Below are positions 7,113-16,174 of a DNA stretch of 38,056 nucleotides, one piece after another. The number at the start of each line of letters is the position of its first letter. Positions within the stretch are counted from its first letter, which is position 1. A program made the translations under genes and the position numbers. The notes below the pieces were generated by a model. The model saw nothing but the letters and a program-made list of their open reading frames with translations, was not told the DNA's origin and did not search any database. Source of the stretch: an uncultured Bacilli bacterium (GTDB lineage Bacteria; Bacillota_I; Bacilli_A; RF39; UBA660); NCBI GenBank assembly GCA_947625625.1, contig CANQPC010000012.1, positions 1 to 38,056 on the forward strand, in the 5' to 3' direction.

Positions 7113-8012
7113 TTATTTCATCTCTCTAATAGCCATAGTCGCAGCAATACTTCCATCTCCGACAGCGGTCGTAAGTTGCCTTAAAAACTTAACTCTAGCA
7201 TCTCCTGCAACATATATTCCCTCCGTTTTAGTATGAACTCCATCATCTGATTCAATATAACCATTATCATTTATATCGACGACATTAGAAAACATCCCAT
7301 TATTAGGTTCTTGTCCGATAGCAATAAATAAGCCATCGACAACTATCTCTCTACTATTTCCCAAATTATCTAAAACAGTTATACTCTTTAATTTATCATT
7401 ACCATTTAGAGAAGCAACCGTACAGTTTAGAATAAATTCAACATTTTTCTTATTTTTAAGTACAGAGGCATACCTATCTTCTCCTCTAAATTCCTCTCTT
7501 CGATGAATCAGATAAACTTTACTTGCTATATCAGATAAATAAATAGCATCTTCTAGAGCAGTATTTCCACCACCATTTACCGCTACTACCTTACCCTTAT
7601 AAAAATTCCCATCACAAGTAGCACAGTATGATAGCCCTTTACCGACAAATTCATCTTCTCGATCGATATTTAGCTTTCTATTTTTTACTCCCGTCGCTAA
7701 AATTATACTCTTTGCTTTATATTTTTCATTCTTAGTAATTACCGTTTTATCTTCTTCTATTTTAACTACCATTTCAAACTTTATTTCTGCACCTAGCTTC
7801 TTTACCTGATTATACAAATTAGTAGCAAAATCAAATCCCGAAATACTTTCAATACCAGGATAATTTTCTACTTTATTAGCATTTAATATTTGTCCTCCAT
7901 AAGCTTTAGCCTCTAGTATTAAAACCCTTTTATTTGCTCTTAACGCATAAAGAGCACTAGTAAGTCCCGCCGGACCCGCTCCTACGACAATTATATCGTA
8001 CAATATCATCAT
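7113..8012 (-). CDS. trxB: Thioredoxin reductase (NAD(P)H/FAD)
   Basis: About 299 residues. It has the N-terminal FAD Rossmann motif GAGPAGLTSALYA, the redox-active CATC (SYCATCDGNF), a second NAD(P)H Rossmann site NGGGNTALEDAIY and the C-terminal FAD motif GIYVAGDARVKFLRQLTTAVGDG, all in family order. It reduces thioredoxin in the cytosol. No thioredoxin gene is next to it. The start is uncertain: ATG at 8012 or 8009, or TTG at 8003; the last gives YDIIVVGAG directly and the best spacing from GAGAGGG. Confidence 0.95.
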   Translation of the reverse strand: MMILYDIIVVGAGPAGLTSALYALRANKRVLILEAKAYGGQILNANKVENYPGIESISGFDFATNLYNQVKKLGAEIKFEMVVKIEEDKTVITKNEKYKAKSIILATGVKNRKLNIDREDEFVGKGLSYCATCDGNFYKGKVVAVNGGGNTALEDAIYLSDIASKVYLIHRREEFRGEDRYASVLKNKKNVEFILNCTVASLNGNDKLKSITVLDNLGNSREIVVDGLFIAIGQEPNNGMFSNVVDINDNGYIESDDGVHTKTEGIYVAGDARVKFLRQLTTAVGDGSIAATMAIREMK

Positions 8013-8079
8013 CCCTCTCTTATAATATAAACATTCTCTTTTATATCATTAAAATTTTTACTGTTTTTATACCATAATA

Positions 8080-8664
8080 TTAATTATCAAAAACTTCTTT
8101 CATTTCTCTTTCCGCTTTGGAAACAAAAAAATCATCATTTTTTATTGGAATATTATACTTTTTAAATACTTCTTTCATTTCCTCTATATTTTGATATTCC
8201 TTATCAGTATAATTACCTTTTTCCTCTATTTCAATATAAATATGCCTATTATTAACCTGTTGAACCACTAGTTCATCATCACCATTAGAAAATACCGTTA
8301 AATGATCGTAAATTCTAATTATCTCTTTATAATTCAAAGCTTCTAGTAATTGTATTGCCTCTTCGACATGATTTATCGAACAATTTACTTTTCCCTGCTT
8401 TACTATTTCCTTTTTATTATTATATTCTTTATATTTATAAGTAATTTTTTTATGTTCTCCATCTCTATCGATAATATTCCTAATCAAAACACAATTCTTT
8501 AATAAATTTAAGTAGTCATTATCTTTCTTAATACTATTATTTAATAAATAGATATCATTGACATCATAAACTTCCATTATTTTAAAATTATTTTTTTCTA
8601 ATAATTTTTTTAAATTATCAAAATCCATTAAAGCCTCTACCGTCACTTCATTTTCAAATATCAT
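8080..8664 (-). CDS. CYTH domain protein
   Basis: About 194 residues with a CYTH (triphosphate tunnel metalloenzyme) pattern: an N-terminal Glu-rich strand (FENEVTVEA), an RNIIDRDGEHKKITYK-like strand pair, a central helix (INHVEEAIQLLEALNYKEI), an acidic IYIEIEE strand and a helix-rich C-terminus. The usual N-terminal ExExK is degenerate here. The family hydrolyses triphosphates or makes cyclic AMP; the substrate cannot be read from sequence. The start at 8664 is preferred because AAGGAGG lies 7 nt upstream, whereas the ATG at 8670 is too close to it. Stands alone between trxB and rpsI. Confidence 0.6.
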   Translation of the reverse strand: MIFENEVTVEALMDFDNLKKLLEKNNFKIMEVYDVNDIYLLNNSIKKDNDYLNLLKNCVLIRNIIDRDGEHKKITYKYKEYNNKKEIVKQGKVNCSINHVEEAIQLLEALNYKEIIRIYDHLTVFSNGDDELVVQQVNNRHIYIEIEEKGNYTDKEYQNIEEMKEVFKKYNIPIKNDDFFVSKAEREMKEVFDN

Positions 8665-8780
8665 AATCATACCTCCTTATTATTTTCCATATCAAAAAAG
8701 AATCAAACATCTTATATAAAAGATTCTATCATAATTTTTTTTATTTGACTACTAAAATATTTATTTATAAGATTTCAAGT

Positions 8781-8806
8781 AAAAAAAGTCCAACTTTTGG
8801 ACTTTT
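8781..8806 (-). terminator. Terminator of rplM-rpsI
   Basis: AAAAGTCC/GGACTTTT stem with a 7-nt loop, followed on the minus strand by a T7 run, 10 nt after the rpsI stop. Confidence 0.8.
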
Positions 8807-8815
8807 AATAATTAA

Positions 8816-9235
8816 TTAACGTTTACTAAATTGTGGAGCTCTTCTAGCGGCTTTTAATCCATATTTCTTTCTTTCTTTAACCCTAGGATCTCTAGTTACA
8901 AATCCATTAGCTTTAAGAATCTTTCTATATGAATCTTCATTAGCTTCATTACCTGCATCATATTCTAGTAATGCTCTTGTAATACCAAGTCTAATAGCAC
9001 CAGTTTGTCCTGAAAAACCACCACCGCTAACACTTGCATCAACATCAAATGTTGTTTCATTGTTAGTTACTACTAATGGTTGTTTTAAATCCATTACTAA
9101 TACATCATATGGCATATACTCGCGAACATCACGTCCATTTACTGTAATTTTACCAGTACCGGGAGTTAAAGTAACTTTAGCAACAGAACCTTTTCTTCTA
9201 CCAGTTCCATAAAAACTTCTTTTTTCTTTAGCCAT
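8816..9235 (-). CDS. rpsI: Ribosomal protein S9 (uS9)
   Basis: A 139-residue 30S subunit protein. It shows the uS9 N-terminus with [12 protein letters not shown], the [20 protein letters not shown] core and the basic C-terminal tail ending in QFSKR that reaches the P-site tRNA. Its ATG overlaps the rplM stop as TAATG, so the two are translationally coupled. Standard rplM-rpsI order, one transcript from the leader at 9715-9799. Confidence 0.98.
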   Translation of the reverse strand: MAKEKRSFYGTGRRKGSVAKVTLTPGTGKITVNGRDVREYMPYDVLVMDLKQPLVVTNNETTFDVDASVSGGGFSGQTGAIRLGITRALLEYDAGNEANEDSYRKILKANGFVTRDPRVKERKKYGLKAARRAPQFSKR

Positions 9236-9678
9236 TATTTATTACCTCCTAGTTCTAATTTTTTAGGCTTTTGCGCAGCATGTGGATGTTCTTCACCAGC
9301 ATATACAAATAATTTCTTATACATACTTCTGCCAAGTCTATTATGTGGAAGCATTCCTCTAATAGCTCTTTCAACCATTTCTACTGGATAATTTTCCTTC
9401 ATTTCTCTAGCCGTTCTCTCTCTTAATCCACCGACATATCTTGAGTGATCATAATACATTTTCTTATCTAGCTTATTACCAGTTAAGATTACTTTATCAG
9501 CATTGACGATAATAACATAATCACCACAATCAACATGAGGTGTATAAGTAACTTTATGCTTACCTCTAAGTATAGTAGCGGCTTTACTAGCAACTCTACC
9601 AAGAGGCATATCTTTAGCATCAAGAACGTACCAAGTTCTAGTAACTTTTTCTTTTGACTCCATATAAGTGTCTTTCAT
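9235..9678 (-). CDS. rplM: Ribosomal protein L13 (uL13)
   Basis: About 147 residues of the 50S subunit protein uL13: [17 protein letters not shown], the [16 protein letters not shown] stretch, [16 protein letters not shown] and [20 protein letters not shown]. The frame extends to 9696, but AAGGAGA is spaced 8 nt before the ATG at 9678. First gene of the L13-S9 operon, preceded by an L13-type leader hairpin and a consensus promoter. Confidence 0.97.
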   Translation of the reverse strand: MKDTYMESKEKVTRTWYVLDAKDMPLGRVASKAATILRGKHKVTYTPHVDCGDYVIIVNADKVILTGNKLDKKMYYDHSRYVGGLRERTAREMKENYPVEMVERAIRGMLPHNRLGRSMYKKLFVYAGEEHPHAAQKPKKLELGGNK

Positions 9679-9714
9679 TTTTTTATTCTCCTTCATTATT
9701 TATAATTTGTTTTC

Positions 9715-9747
9715 AGCTTCTTAAATGGTCCCAATATCTAAAAAGCC
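9715..9747 (-). promoter_or_regulatory. Ribosomal protein L13 leader hairpin
   Basis: On the minus strand a 12-bp stem (GGCTTTTTAGAT / ATTTAAGAAGCT, including G-U pairs) encloses the 9-nt loop ATTGGGACC, 37 nt upstream of the rplM start and downstream of a consensus promoter. Position and form match L13 leaders of Bacillota, where L13 is thought to repress its own operon. Assignment is from memory of the motif, not a covariance search. Confidence 0.6.
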
Positions 9748-9770
9748 TCCAACGTAATGTACCGATTATG

Positions 9771-9799
9771 ATTTTATTATAAAAATATGTTTTTGTCAA
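9771..9799 (-). promoter_or_regulatory. rplM-rpsI promoter
   Basis: TTGACA (9799-9794), 17-bp spacer, TAAAAT (9776-9771) on the minus strand. Transcription would start shortly before the L13 leader hairpin. Confidence 0.7.
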
Positions 9800-9845
9800 G
9801 AAATAATGATAAATTTCTTTTTAAAACAAGCACTTTATTAAAAAA

Positions 9846-11615
9846 TTATCCCTTTTCATAATTATCTAAAAATTCCTTAAAATTAATAGCAATATCACTA
9901 GGTAATATCTCTTCTAGTTCTTCCAAACTAGCTTCTTTCATCTTTGAAATAGTCTTATATTTTTTAAGAAGTTTCTTCTTTCTTACCTCTCCTATTCCAT
10001 CGATATTATCTAAAATACTAGATAAAGCTCCCTTACTTCTAATATTTTTATGATAACTTATCGTAAAATTATGTACTTCCGTTTGCATCTTAGTCAAAAG
10101 TAAAAATAAATCACTTCTCTTATCGATAGCAATTTCTACTATCGGATCGAAAAACAAAAGCATATTCGTACTATGTTTATCATCCTTTTTAAGCCCCGCT
10201 ACTGGAATATCGAGTCCCAAACTATCGATTACTTCTCTAGCTACATTAATTTGTCCGACACCACCGTCGACAATAATTAGGTTAGGTCTCTCTAAATTAT
10301 CTTTGAGTACTCTAAAATATCTTCGATATATAACCTCTCTCATTGTTCCATAGTCATCATTTACATCACTAGTAATCTTAAATTTTCTATAATCATTCTT
10401 TGAAGGCTTACCCATTATAAAGGCAACCATTCCCGATACATTATAATTACCAAATAAATTAGAATTATCGAATAGCTCAATTCTATCGACACTATCTAAT
10501 TTAAGTTTATCTTTAAGTTCTTCCAAAGCTCCATTTATTTTATCTTCATCTCTCTTGATAAAGGTCATCTGTTCTTCATAATATATTCTTGCATTATCGT
10601 AAGCTAAATCCAATATTCTCTTCTTTTCTCCTTTAATAGGAGTAAAGAAATTACACTTAAATACCTCTGTAAAAGTATCGGTATCAACTATATCAGGTAC
10701 CAATACCTCTTTAGGATTAGATACATTCTTACTATAAAAATCAAGTATATAATTAGATAACTCTTCCTGCACTTCATCGACCATTGGAAAGATATTTCTC
10801 TTTCGATCGAGTAATTTTCCTCCCCTTATAAATAATATCTGAATGCTTATATAATTATCTTTAGTATAATAGCCAAGAACATCAATATTTGTCTTACTAT
10901 CTAAGTCAACTTTCTGTTTTTCAGTCGTAATGTTAATATAATTAAGTAGCTCCTTATATTCCAAAGCTTTTTCATATTCCATATTATTTGAATACATAAT
11001 CATTTTACTCTTTAATCTATCAGTGAGAACTTTCGTATTACCATTTAAAAAAGATACAATTTCATTTCTCATTTCCTTAATTTTATTTTCGTCAACTTCT
11101 CTTACACAATAGCCTAAACATTCGCCAATATGATAATAGAGACATTCTCTCTTTTCATAAGTCTGACATTTTCTTAAAGGATATATTCTATTTAATATTT
11201 CCACTACTTTTTTAGCCGCACCAACATTAGGATAAGGACCGAATAGTTCATTCTTTGTTTTTTTAACATTTATTCTTCGAATAATTCTAAGTCTTGGTAC
11301 CTTTTCATTAGTAATTTCAATATAAGGATATGACTTATCATCACGATACAAAATATTATACTTCGGATTATATTTTTTTATCAAATTTATCTCTAATAAT
11401 AAACTTTCCATTTCCGTATTAGTAACAATATATTCAAAATGATCAATTTCCCTAACTAACATCATTGTCTTACCAGTATGTTCTCTCTGAAAGTAAGAAG
11501 ATAACCTATTTTTCAAATTTTTACTTTTACCAACATAAATAACGACATTATCTTTATTTCTCATCAAATAACAACCCGGTAAATGTGGTACCAATGCAAG
11601 CTCTTCCTTAAACAT
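9846..11615 (-). CDS. uvrC: UvrABC excision nuclease subunit C
   Basis: About 589 residues. It makes the two incisions in nucleotide excision repair with UvrA and UvrB. Domains in order: N-terminal GIY-YIG-type nuclease (PGCYLMRNKDNVVIYVGKSK), a Cys cluster (KCQTYEKRECLYYHIGECLG), the UVR segment that contacts UvrB (MEYEKALEYKELLNYI), the RNase H-like C-terminal nuclease (DRIELFDNSN, IIVDGGVGQ) and terminal helix-hairpin-helix motifs (DNIDGIGEVRKKKLLKKY). The frame begins with a GTG at 11624 inside the AAGGTG Shine-Dalgarno; the ATG at 11615 is the likely start. The tRNA-Ser gene lies just upstream with its own terminator. Confidence 0.97.
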   Translation of the reverse strand: MFKEELALVPHLPGCYLMRNKDNVVIYVGKSKNLKNRLSSYFQREHTGKTMMLVREIDHFEYIVTNTEMESLLLEINLIKKYNPKYNILYRDDKSYPYIEITNEKVPRLRIIRRINVKKTKNELFGPYPNVGAAKKVVEILNRIYPLRKCQTYEKRECLYYHIGECLGYCVREVDENKIKEMRNEIVSFLNGNTKVLTDRLKSKMIMYSNNMEYEKALEYKELLNYINITTEKQKVDLDSKTNIDVLGYYTKDNYISIQILFIRGGKLLDRKRNIFPMVDEVQEELSNYILDFYSKNVSNPKEVLVPDIVDTDTFTEVFKCNFFTPIKGEKKRILDLAYDNARIYYEEQMTFIKRDEDKINGALEELKDKLKLDSVDRIELFDNSNLFGNYNVSGMVAFIMGKPSKNDYRKFKITSDVNDDYGTMREVIYRRYFRVLKDNLERPNLIIVDGGVGQINVAREVIDSLGLDIPVAGLKKDDKHSTNMLLFFDPIVEIAIDKRSDLFLLLTKMQTEVHNFTISYHKNIRSKGALSSILDNIDGIGEVRKKKLLKKYKTISKMKEASLEELEEILPSDIAINFKEFLDNYEKG

Positions 11616-11637
11616 TTTAAACACCTTCTTGTATAAG

Positions 11638-11660
11638 AAAAAACCCTTTATATAGGGTTT
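11638..11660 (-). terminator. Terminator of tRNA-Ser
   Basis: AAACCCT/AGGGTTT hairpin (11641-11647/11654-11660) followed on the minus strand by a T6 run, 10 nt after the tRNA CCA end and before uvrC. Confidence 0.75.
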
Positions 11661-11669
11661 ACTATCTAA

Positions 11670-11760
11670 TGGCGGAGCAGGAGGGATTTGAACCCTCGCA
11701 GCAGTTTCCCACTCTACACCCTTAGCAGGGGCGCCTCTTCAGCCTCTTGAGTACTACTCC
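11670..11760 (-). tRNA. tRNA-Ser (anticodon GCU)
   Basis: A 91-nt tRNA. The acceptor stem GGAGTAG pairs with CTGCTCC (one G-U), followed by a discriminator G and an encoded CCA. The anticodon loop reads CTGCTAA with the anticodon at 11726-11724. A long variable arm, typical of serine tRNAs, precedes the T arm with GGTTCAAATCC. It decodes AGC/AGU codons. Confidence 0.95.
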
Positions 11761-11800
11761 GTGACTACATATACAATTCTATATTAAAATAGCCGAAATG

Positions 11801-12265
11801 TCAACTAATTTTAGCCATTTTTACATCTTCTCGCGATTTATATATATTAATAATTTCTAAAGATAAATCTCTTATTACATCATTATCTTCAGTCTTTTCC
11901 ATCTTTTTATCTAATTCACTTATCTTATCATTAATTTCCTTATTATCTAACAAATATTCTGATACTACAAGTTCTTTATTATACGCTTTTCTTACCTTTT
12001 CAATATTATTCTTATTTTTTGTCATTCCTATAACTGTATTATATTTTCCGTTTTCTTCATAATAAACATAATTACTATTTAATGTACTAGCTTTCATCTC
12101 ATCATAATTATCATAAGAAGAATCTTCAAGTAAATAGACCATACTCGAAGTAAGTATCTTATTTCCCTTATCTTCGTATATTCCAAATACTAACCTTCCA
12201 CAGATAAAACCGCATATTACCGATAAAAAAATTGGTATAAATATTTTCTTTAATTTCTTCTTCAT
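11801..12265 (-). CDS. Single-pass membrane protein, possible SPOR-like extracellular domain
   Basis: About 154 residues, unrecognised family. N-terminal KKKLKK is followed by one membrane segment (IFIPIFLSVICGFICGRLVF, about 7-26), then an outside domain. The stretch YVYYEENGKYNTVIGMTKNK followed by a helix resembles the strand-helix pattern of SPOR peptidoglycan-binding repeats, but similarity is weak. The C-terminal third is charged and helical. The frame opens at 12304; GGTGAT supports the ATG at 12265 or 12268. It follows the pilin-like genes on the same strand and may belong with them. Confidence 0.5.
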   Translation of the reverse strand: MKKKLKKIFIPIFLSVICGFICGRLVFGIYEDKGNKILTSSMVYLLEDSSYDNYDEMKASTLNSNYVYYEENGKYNTVIGMTKNKNNIEKVRKAYNKELVVSEYLLDNKEINDKISELDKKMEKTEDNDVIRDLSLEIINIYKSREDVKMAKIS

Positions 12266-12332
12266 CATATCACCAGAAAATAATATATACCAATATTTAC
12301 TCAAAATTTGTCGAATTATCTATAAATCTTAA

Positions 12333-13121
12333 TTATTGTAAAGAACCACAGCTACATTTATATATACAATTGAGTTCTCCATTAACATTTTCACTATCGA
12401 CAGAAAAAGTATACCTTGCAAAATTAGATGTTATAGTACCAGTAATACTTCCGCAGCTAACTGTAGGTATTCCAGGAAGGCCACGACAACTTGAATTACA
12501 ATTTAAAGCAGTAAAACCGAGAGAAGTACTACAACTATATTTACCATTTACTTCAGTATCTGAAGAGCAAATTAAATTATCATCAGTTTCTTCATTTTTA
12601 TAAAAAGTAACTTTGCGAGTCAAGTTAACATCTTGACAATTATAAGTAATAATATTTAAATCATAATTTTTATCTTCGGCAAAAATATTTTCCCCTTGAA
12701 TTTTAAATATAATATAATCTCTATCTCCATAAGAAGAATTACTAGTTGAAAATTTTAAATTACTAACAAATCTATCATCTATGGTAAAAATTAGTTCATC
12801 ATCATAATAAATTCCCGTATCATCTATTTTTATGTCTTTTCTCGTAGACGTAGCATCAGAAAAAGTAATCGAGCAGTTATTTTCAGTACATGATATTCCT
12901 TTTATGTATCCATATTCTTTTATATCACTTTTAATAGCATTTCTTATTCTACTGACAATTATCGCTTTATCGCTAGTAAATATCGTATCAGCATAAGCAT
13001 CATCTGTATCTCCTACCAATCTGACAGTAATATCGATTAAAAAAATTGCAATAGCGGCCGCTATTACAGAGGCAAGTAATACCTCTACGGTAATGTATCC
13101 TCTTCTATTTAACTTTTTCAT
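12333..13121 (-). CDS. Type IV pilin-like (pseudopilin) protein
   Basis: 262 residues. N-terminus KKLNRRG^YITVEVLLASVI carries a prepilin peptidase site: G before the cut, E at +5, then a hydrophobic helix (about 9-31). The C-terminal half is Cys-rich (about ten Cys between residues 160 and 262), suggesting disulfides outside the cell. Likely a minor pilin of a type IV pilus or competence pseudopilus. It starts 4 bp after the second pilin-like gene, whose AGGTGA at the stop codon serves as its ribosome site. The pilus ATPase gene is divergent at 13790. No prepilin peptidase or PilC homologue is in the window. Confidence 0.7.
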   Translation of the reverse strand: MKKLNRRGYITVEVLLASVIAAAIAIFLIDITVRLVGDTDDAYADTIFTSDKAIIVSRIRNAIKSDIKEYGYIKGISCTENNCSITFSDATSTRKDIKIDDTGIYYDDELIFTIDDRFVSNLKFSTSNSSYGDRDYIIFKIQGENIFAEDKNYDLNIITYNCQDVNLTRKVTFYKNEETDDNLICSSDTEVNGKYSCSTSLGFTALNCNSSCRGLPGIPTVSCGSITGTITSNFARYTFSVDSENVNGELNCIYKCSCGSLQ

Positions 13122-13125
13122 CTCA

Positions 13126-13689
13126 TCACCTAACTTTCAGACAGTAATAACGACAATTATCATAATTATTTCTATCTTGCATTTCTACTATTATCATGTA
13201 AGTATAATCTTCCGTAAAATCTATATTTCCTTGCAAATAGTCAATATAATCTTTAAAAGTGTTCGTCACATAATTTAAACCTCTTAATTTTTCTAAAGTA
13301 TCAGTATCAGATGCAAATAAAGAAAAATAAACTTTAAGATTACAATTATTAGTATCTTTAAATTTTAAAAGTATTGCATCATCAAGATTTTCTTCTTCCT
13401 GTTGTTCTAATAAATCACTACTTCGATCACCGGCAGCACTTATAAGCCCAGAAGAAGCATTTTCAATTAAATTATTAATTATTTTTTTCCTAATAAGATA
13501 ATCGTTAACTTCTCCTGCAAGATAAGCCGCATCTATATCATAATATGTATTTCTCGTTTCGTATGCTGAAGATAATCTATTTATCGCGATAAACATCGTT
13601 ACTAAAACAGCGGCGACGACGGAAGATACAACTACAACTTCTCCTAACATAAAGCCCTTATTACCAATTTTATAGATATTTTTAGACAA
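13126..13689 (-). CDS. Type IV pilin-like (pseudopilin) protein
   Basis: About 187 residues. A short basic leader ending in GNKG^FMLGEVVVVSSVVAAVLV shows the prepilin cleavage motif (G at -1, E at +5) and the hydrophobic assembly helix. The rest is a soluble domain with a Cys pair near the end (NNYDNCRYYCLKVR). The frame begins with GTG at 13698 inside AAAGGTGAT; the TTG at 13689 is well spaced and is the likely start. First gene of the minus-strand pilin pair, divergent from the PilB-like ATPase. Confidence 0.65.
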   Translation of the reverse strand: MSKNIYKIGNKGFMLGEVVVVSSVVAAVLVTMFIAINRLSSAYETRNTYYDIDAAYLAGEVNDYLIRKKIINNLIENASSGLISAAGDRSSDLLEQQEEENLDDAILLKFKDTNNCNLKVYFSLFASDTDTLEKLRGLNYVTNTFKDYIDYLQGNIDFTEDYTYMIIVEMQDRNNYDNCRYYCLKVR

Positions 13690-13708
13690 TTTTATCACCT
13701 TTTTACTA

Positions 13709-13737
13709 TTGCTATTTCTATATTTCTATTATATAAT
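13709..13737 (+). promoter_or_regulatory. Promoter of the PilB/GspE-like gene
   Basis: TTGCTA (13709-13714), 17-bp spacer, TATAAT (13732-13737), about 50 nt before the ATG at 13790, in the gap between divergent pilus genes. Confidence 0.5.
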
Positions 13738-13789
13738 AATTATAGAATAAAATCTAGTCTTTTTAAAAAAGAATGGAAAGAGGGATATT

Positions 13790-15187
13790 ATGCTAAACAA
13801 CACAAATAATACTGTTAATATTAATAATACTAGAAACCCAAATTTTAATAGCGTCCAAAATATTAACATGCAAAATAGCAATATAAATAAAAATAATATT
13901 CCAAATCAAAGCATATTAAATAACAGACAAGTAAATGCAAATAATCCTCAGATGACACCTCCTCCCAGTAATAACGTAAAAAATTTAGATTTTACTAAAA
14001 TACCAATTGTCAATGCTGTCAATGGTATTATCGTAACAGCAGTTCGAAGTGGAGCTAGTGACATCCATTTTGACCCTACCGACAATGGCATTAGAATTAG
14101 ATTTCGTATTGATGGAATTTTAGGTGATTTTGCTAATCTTCCCAATGATATCAAACAAAATATTATAACTCGTATAAAAATAATGGCTGGTATGAATATA
14201 ACCGAAACAAGACTCCCTCAAGATGGTGCTATCAAAGATAAAATAAGCAATTACGACCTCGATCTGAGAGTATCGTCGCTTCCTACTAAACGTGGCGAAA
14301 AAATTGTTATCAGAATTCTTGATTATTCTATGAGTTTAAAAGGAATCGAATATTTATATTTTAGTGAAACAAACTATAACAAAGTATTAAAAATGCTTCA
14401 GGCTCCTAATGGAATCATTCTAGTGACCGGAGCTACAGGTACTGGTAAATCCACTACCCTATACTCATTTCTTCAAAAATTAAATGTCGAAGGTGTAAAT
14501 CTAGTCACCGTTGAAGATCCCGTCGAAATGGATATCGAAGGAATAAATCAAGTTCAAGTAAATAGCGATATCGGTCTCGACTTTGCTACCGTTTTAAGAA
14601 GTATTTTAAGACAGGATCCAAATGTTATAATGATTGGAGAAATAAGAGACTCTGAAACTGCCAAAATAGCCGTTAGAGCATCGATAACCGGACACTTAGT
14701 CCTATCGACAATTCACACCAATAACTCACTAAATACTATTGAAAGACTGCTCGATATGGACGTCGAAAGATATCTTCTTGCTTCAGCTTTAACCGGTATA
14801 GTGTCACAAAAATTAGCGCGAAAATTATGTGATAAATGTAAGAAAAAAAGACCGGTTACTGTCACTGAGAAAAATCTCTTCACATCCGTTCTCGGAATCA
14901 ATGTAGATGAAGTATTTGAACCAAATCCAAGTGGCTGTCCTAATTGTAGCCACGGCTATCGTGGAAGAATAGCTATTCAGGAAGTATTACTTATCAATCA
15001 AGATATCAGAGATGCCATCAGTGCTGGAATAAGAAAAAACGAACTTCGAAAATTAGTCTACAGTAAAGATGTTATAACGATGCTTCAAGATGGTCTCTTT
15101 AAAGTAATTGCCGGTTTCACTACTACTGATGAAATCTTAAAACTAATCGAAGTAGAAGATGAAAACTTAGGATTTAAAAAAGACTAA
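13790..15187 (+). CDS. PilB/GspE-family pilus or competence assembly ATPase
   Basis: 465 residues. The N-terminal ~65 residues are Asn-rich and look disordered, replacing the usual N1 (MshEN) domain. Then come the N2 domain (SGASDIHFDPTDNGIRIRFR), Walker A GATGTGKST (214-222), the Asp box VTVEDPVE (239-246), Walker B VIMIGEIRD (279-287) and the His box (GHLVLSTIHTNNS). Two CxxC pairs (CDKC, CPNC) form the zinc site typical of PilB/GspE/ComGA. It powers assembly of pilin-like subunits, presumably those encoded divergently at 12333-13689. The start has GAGGGATATTATG. It stands alone and is ended by the hairpin at 15186. Confidence 0.92.
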   Translation: MLNNTNNTVNINNTRNPNFNSVQNINMQNSNINKNNIPNQSILNNRQVNANNPQMTPPPSNNVKNLDFTKIPIVNAVNGIIVTAVRSGASDIHFDPTDNGIRIRFRIDGILGDFANLPNDIKQNIITRIKIMAGMNITETRLPQDGAIKDKISNYDLDLRVSSLPTKRGEKIVIRILDYSMSLKGIEYLYFSETNYNKVLKMLQAPNGIILVTGATGTGKSTTLYSFLQKLNVEGVNLVTVEDPVEMDIEGINQVQVNSDIGLDFATVLRSILRQDPNVIMIGEIRDSETAKIAVRASITGHLVLSTIHTNNSLNTIERLLDMDVERYLLASALTGIVSQKLARKLCDKCKKKRPVTVTEKNLFTSVLGINVDEVFEPNPSGCPNCSHGYRGRIAIQEVLLINQDIRDAISAGIRKNELRKLVYSKDVITMLQDGLFKVIAGFTTTDEILKLIEVEDENLGFKKD

Positions 15188-15211
15188 AAACAGACAAATC
15201 TGTCTGTTTTT
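15186..15211. terminator. Bidirectional terminator between pilB-like gene and rnhB
   Basis: A perfect 11-bp stem AAAAACAGACA/TGTCTGTTTTT with a 4-nt loop. T and A runs on both sides allow it to serve both convergent genes. Confidence 0.85.
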
Positions 15212-15216
15212 CTTAT

Positions 15217-15849
15217 TTAATTATCTCTATCGATATCTACTATTTTATCTTTGTACTCAGTAACCGGTCTAAATGTCAACCTATGGTATTTACAAATACC
15301 ATATTTCTTTATCGCTTCCATATGTTTTTTCGTTCCATACCCCTTATTATGTGCCAAATCGTACATTGGGTATATTTTATCTAACTCGTACATCATTTTA
15401 TCTCTTGTTACTTTAGCAATAACTGATGCTGCCGCTATCGAAATTGACTTCGCATCTCCTTTAATAATACTAGTAGAATCTATATCAATATCTAAAGGCA
15501 TAGCATCGATAAGTACGTGGTCTAGTTTAATATTAGTATTTTTAATAGCTTCTTTCATAGCTATCTTTGTTGCTTCATAAATATTTATTTCGTCAATTTT
15601 TTTCTCATCAACTATTCCTATTCCAATAGCAACTGCCTCTCTTTTAATAACTTCATAAAATTCATTTCTCTTCTTTTCCGATAGTTGTTTTGAATCCGTA
15701 AGCCCTTCGAGAACAAAATCTTTTGGTAAAACTACGCAAGAAGCGACGACGCTTCCAATAAGAGGTCCTCTTCCCACTTCATCAACTCCGCCAATTAACT
15801 TTGCCCCTTTACTATAAAGCTCTTTTTCATACTTGTATAAGTCTTCCAT
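15217..15849 (-). CDS. rnhB: Ribonuclease HII
   Basis: About 210 residues. It removes ribonucleotides from DNA and RNA-DNA hybrids. Motifs: GGVDEVGRGPLIGSVV with catalytic Asp-Glu, TDSKQLSEKKR, the DAMPLDID Asp region and ASVIAKVTRDKMM, ending with HRLTFRPV. The frame opens at 15861, but the family N-terminus and the upstream stop codon support the ATG at 15849. It follows a small unknown gene by 2 bp and is likely co-transcribed with rsmE and the two unknown genes. Confidence 0.96.
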   Translation of the reverse strand: MEDLYKYEKELYSKGAKLIGGVDEVGRGPLIGSVVASCVVLPKDFVLEGLTDSKQLSEKKRNEFYEVIKREAVAIGIGIVDEKKIDEINIYEATKIAMKEAIKNTNIKLDHVLIDAMPLDIDIDSTSIIKGDAKSISIAAASVIAKVTRDKMMYELDKIYPMYDLAHNKGYGTKKHMEAIKKYGICKYHRLTFRPVTEYKDKIVDIDRDN

Positions 15850-15851
15850 AA

Positions 15852-16127
15852 TTAATGCCACTTATTCAAAATACTATTAACTTTTGCTTGCTGCTGAAAT
15901 TTACTGGCGCCTTCCATATTTTTTTGAAGATTATTTAATTGTGAAGAAGGTGTAAAGTTATTAGCGGGAGCTCTATTATTACTATTATTATCAGTATTAA
16001 CATTAAACATCCTATTAATAAATTTTCTTTCCTTTTCCAAAGATTCTTTTACTCCATTATTATGATTAGCTTGCCATGTATGGTCAAATACTTTCATCAA
16101 GTCTTCTTGTCTATTATTTATATTCAT
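15852..16127 (-). CDS. Small Asn/Gln-rich hypothetical protein
   Basis: 91 residues, no recognised family. Polar, rich in Asn, Gln and Lys, with no membrane segment or signal peptide. The N-terminal half (QEDLMKVFDHTWQANHNNGV, about 7-26) looks helical; the middle is low-complexity Asn. The TACCTCC complement upstream gives an AGGAGGTA ribosome site before the ATG, supporting a real gene. It sits between a membrane protein gene and rnhB, 2 bp before the latter. Confidence 0.6.
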   Translation of the reverse strand: MNINNRQEDLMKVFDHTWQANHNNGVKESLEKERKFINRMFNVNTDNNSNNRAPANNFTPSSQLNNLQKNMEGASKFQQQAKVNSILNKWH

Positions 16128-16174
16128 AAATACCTCCTTTATATATAAAAAATATTTACAACTAACTGCAAATA

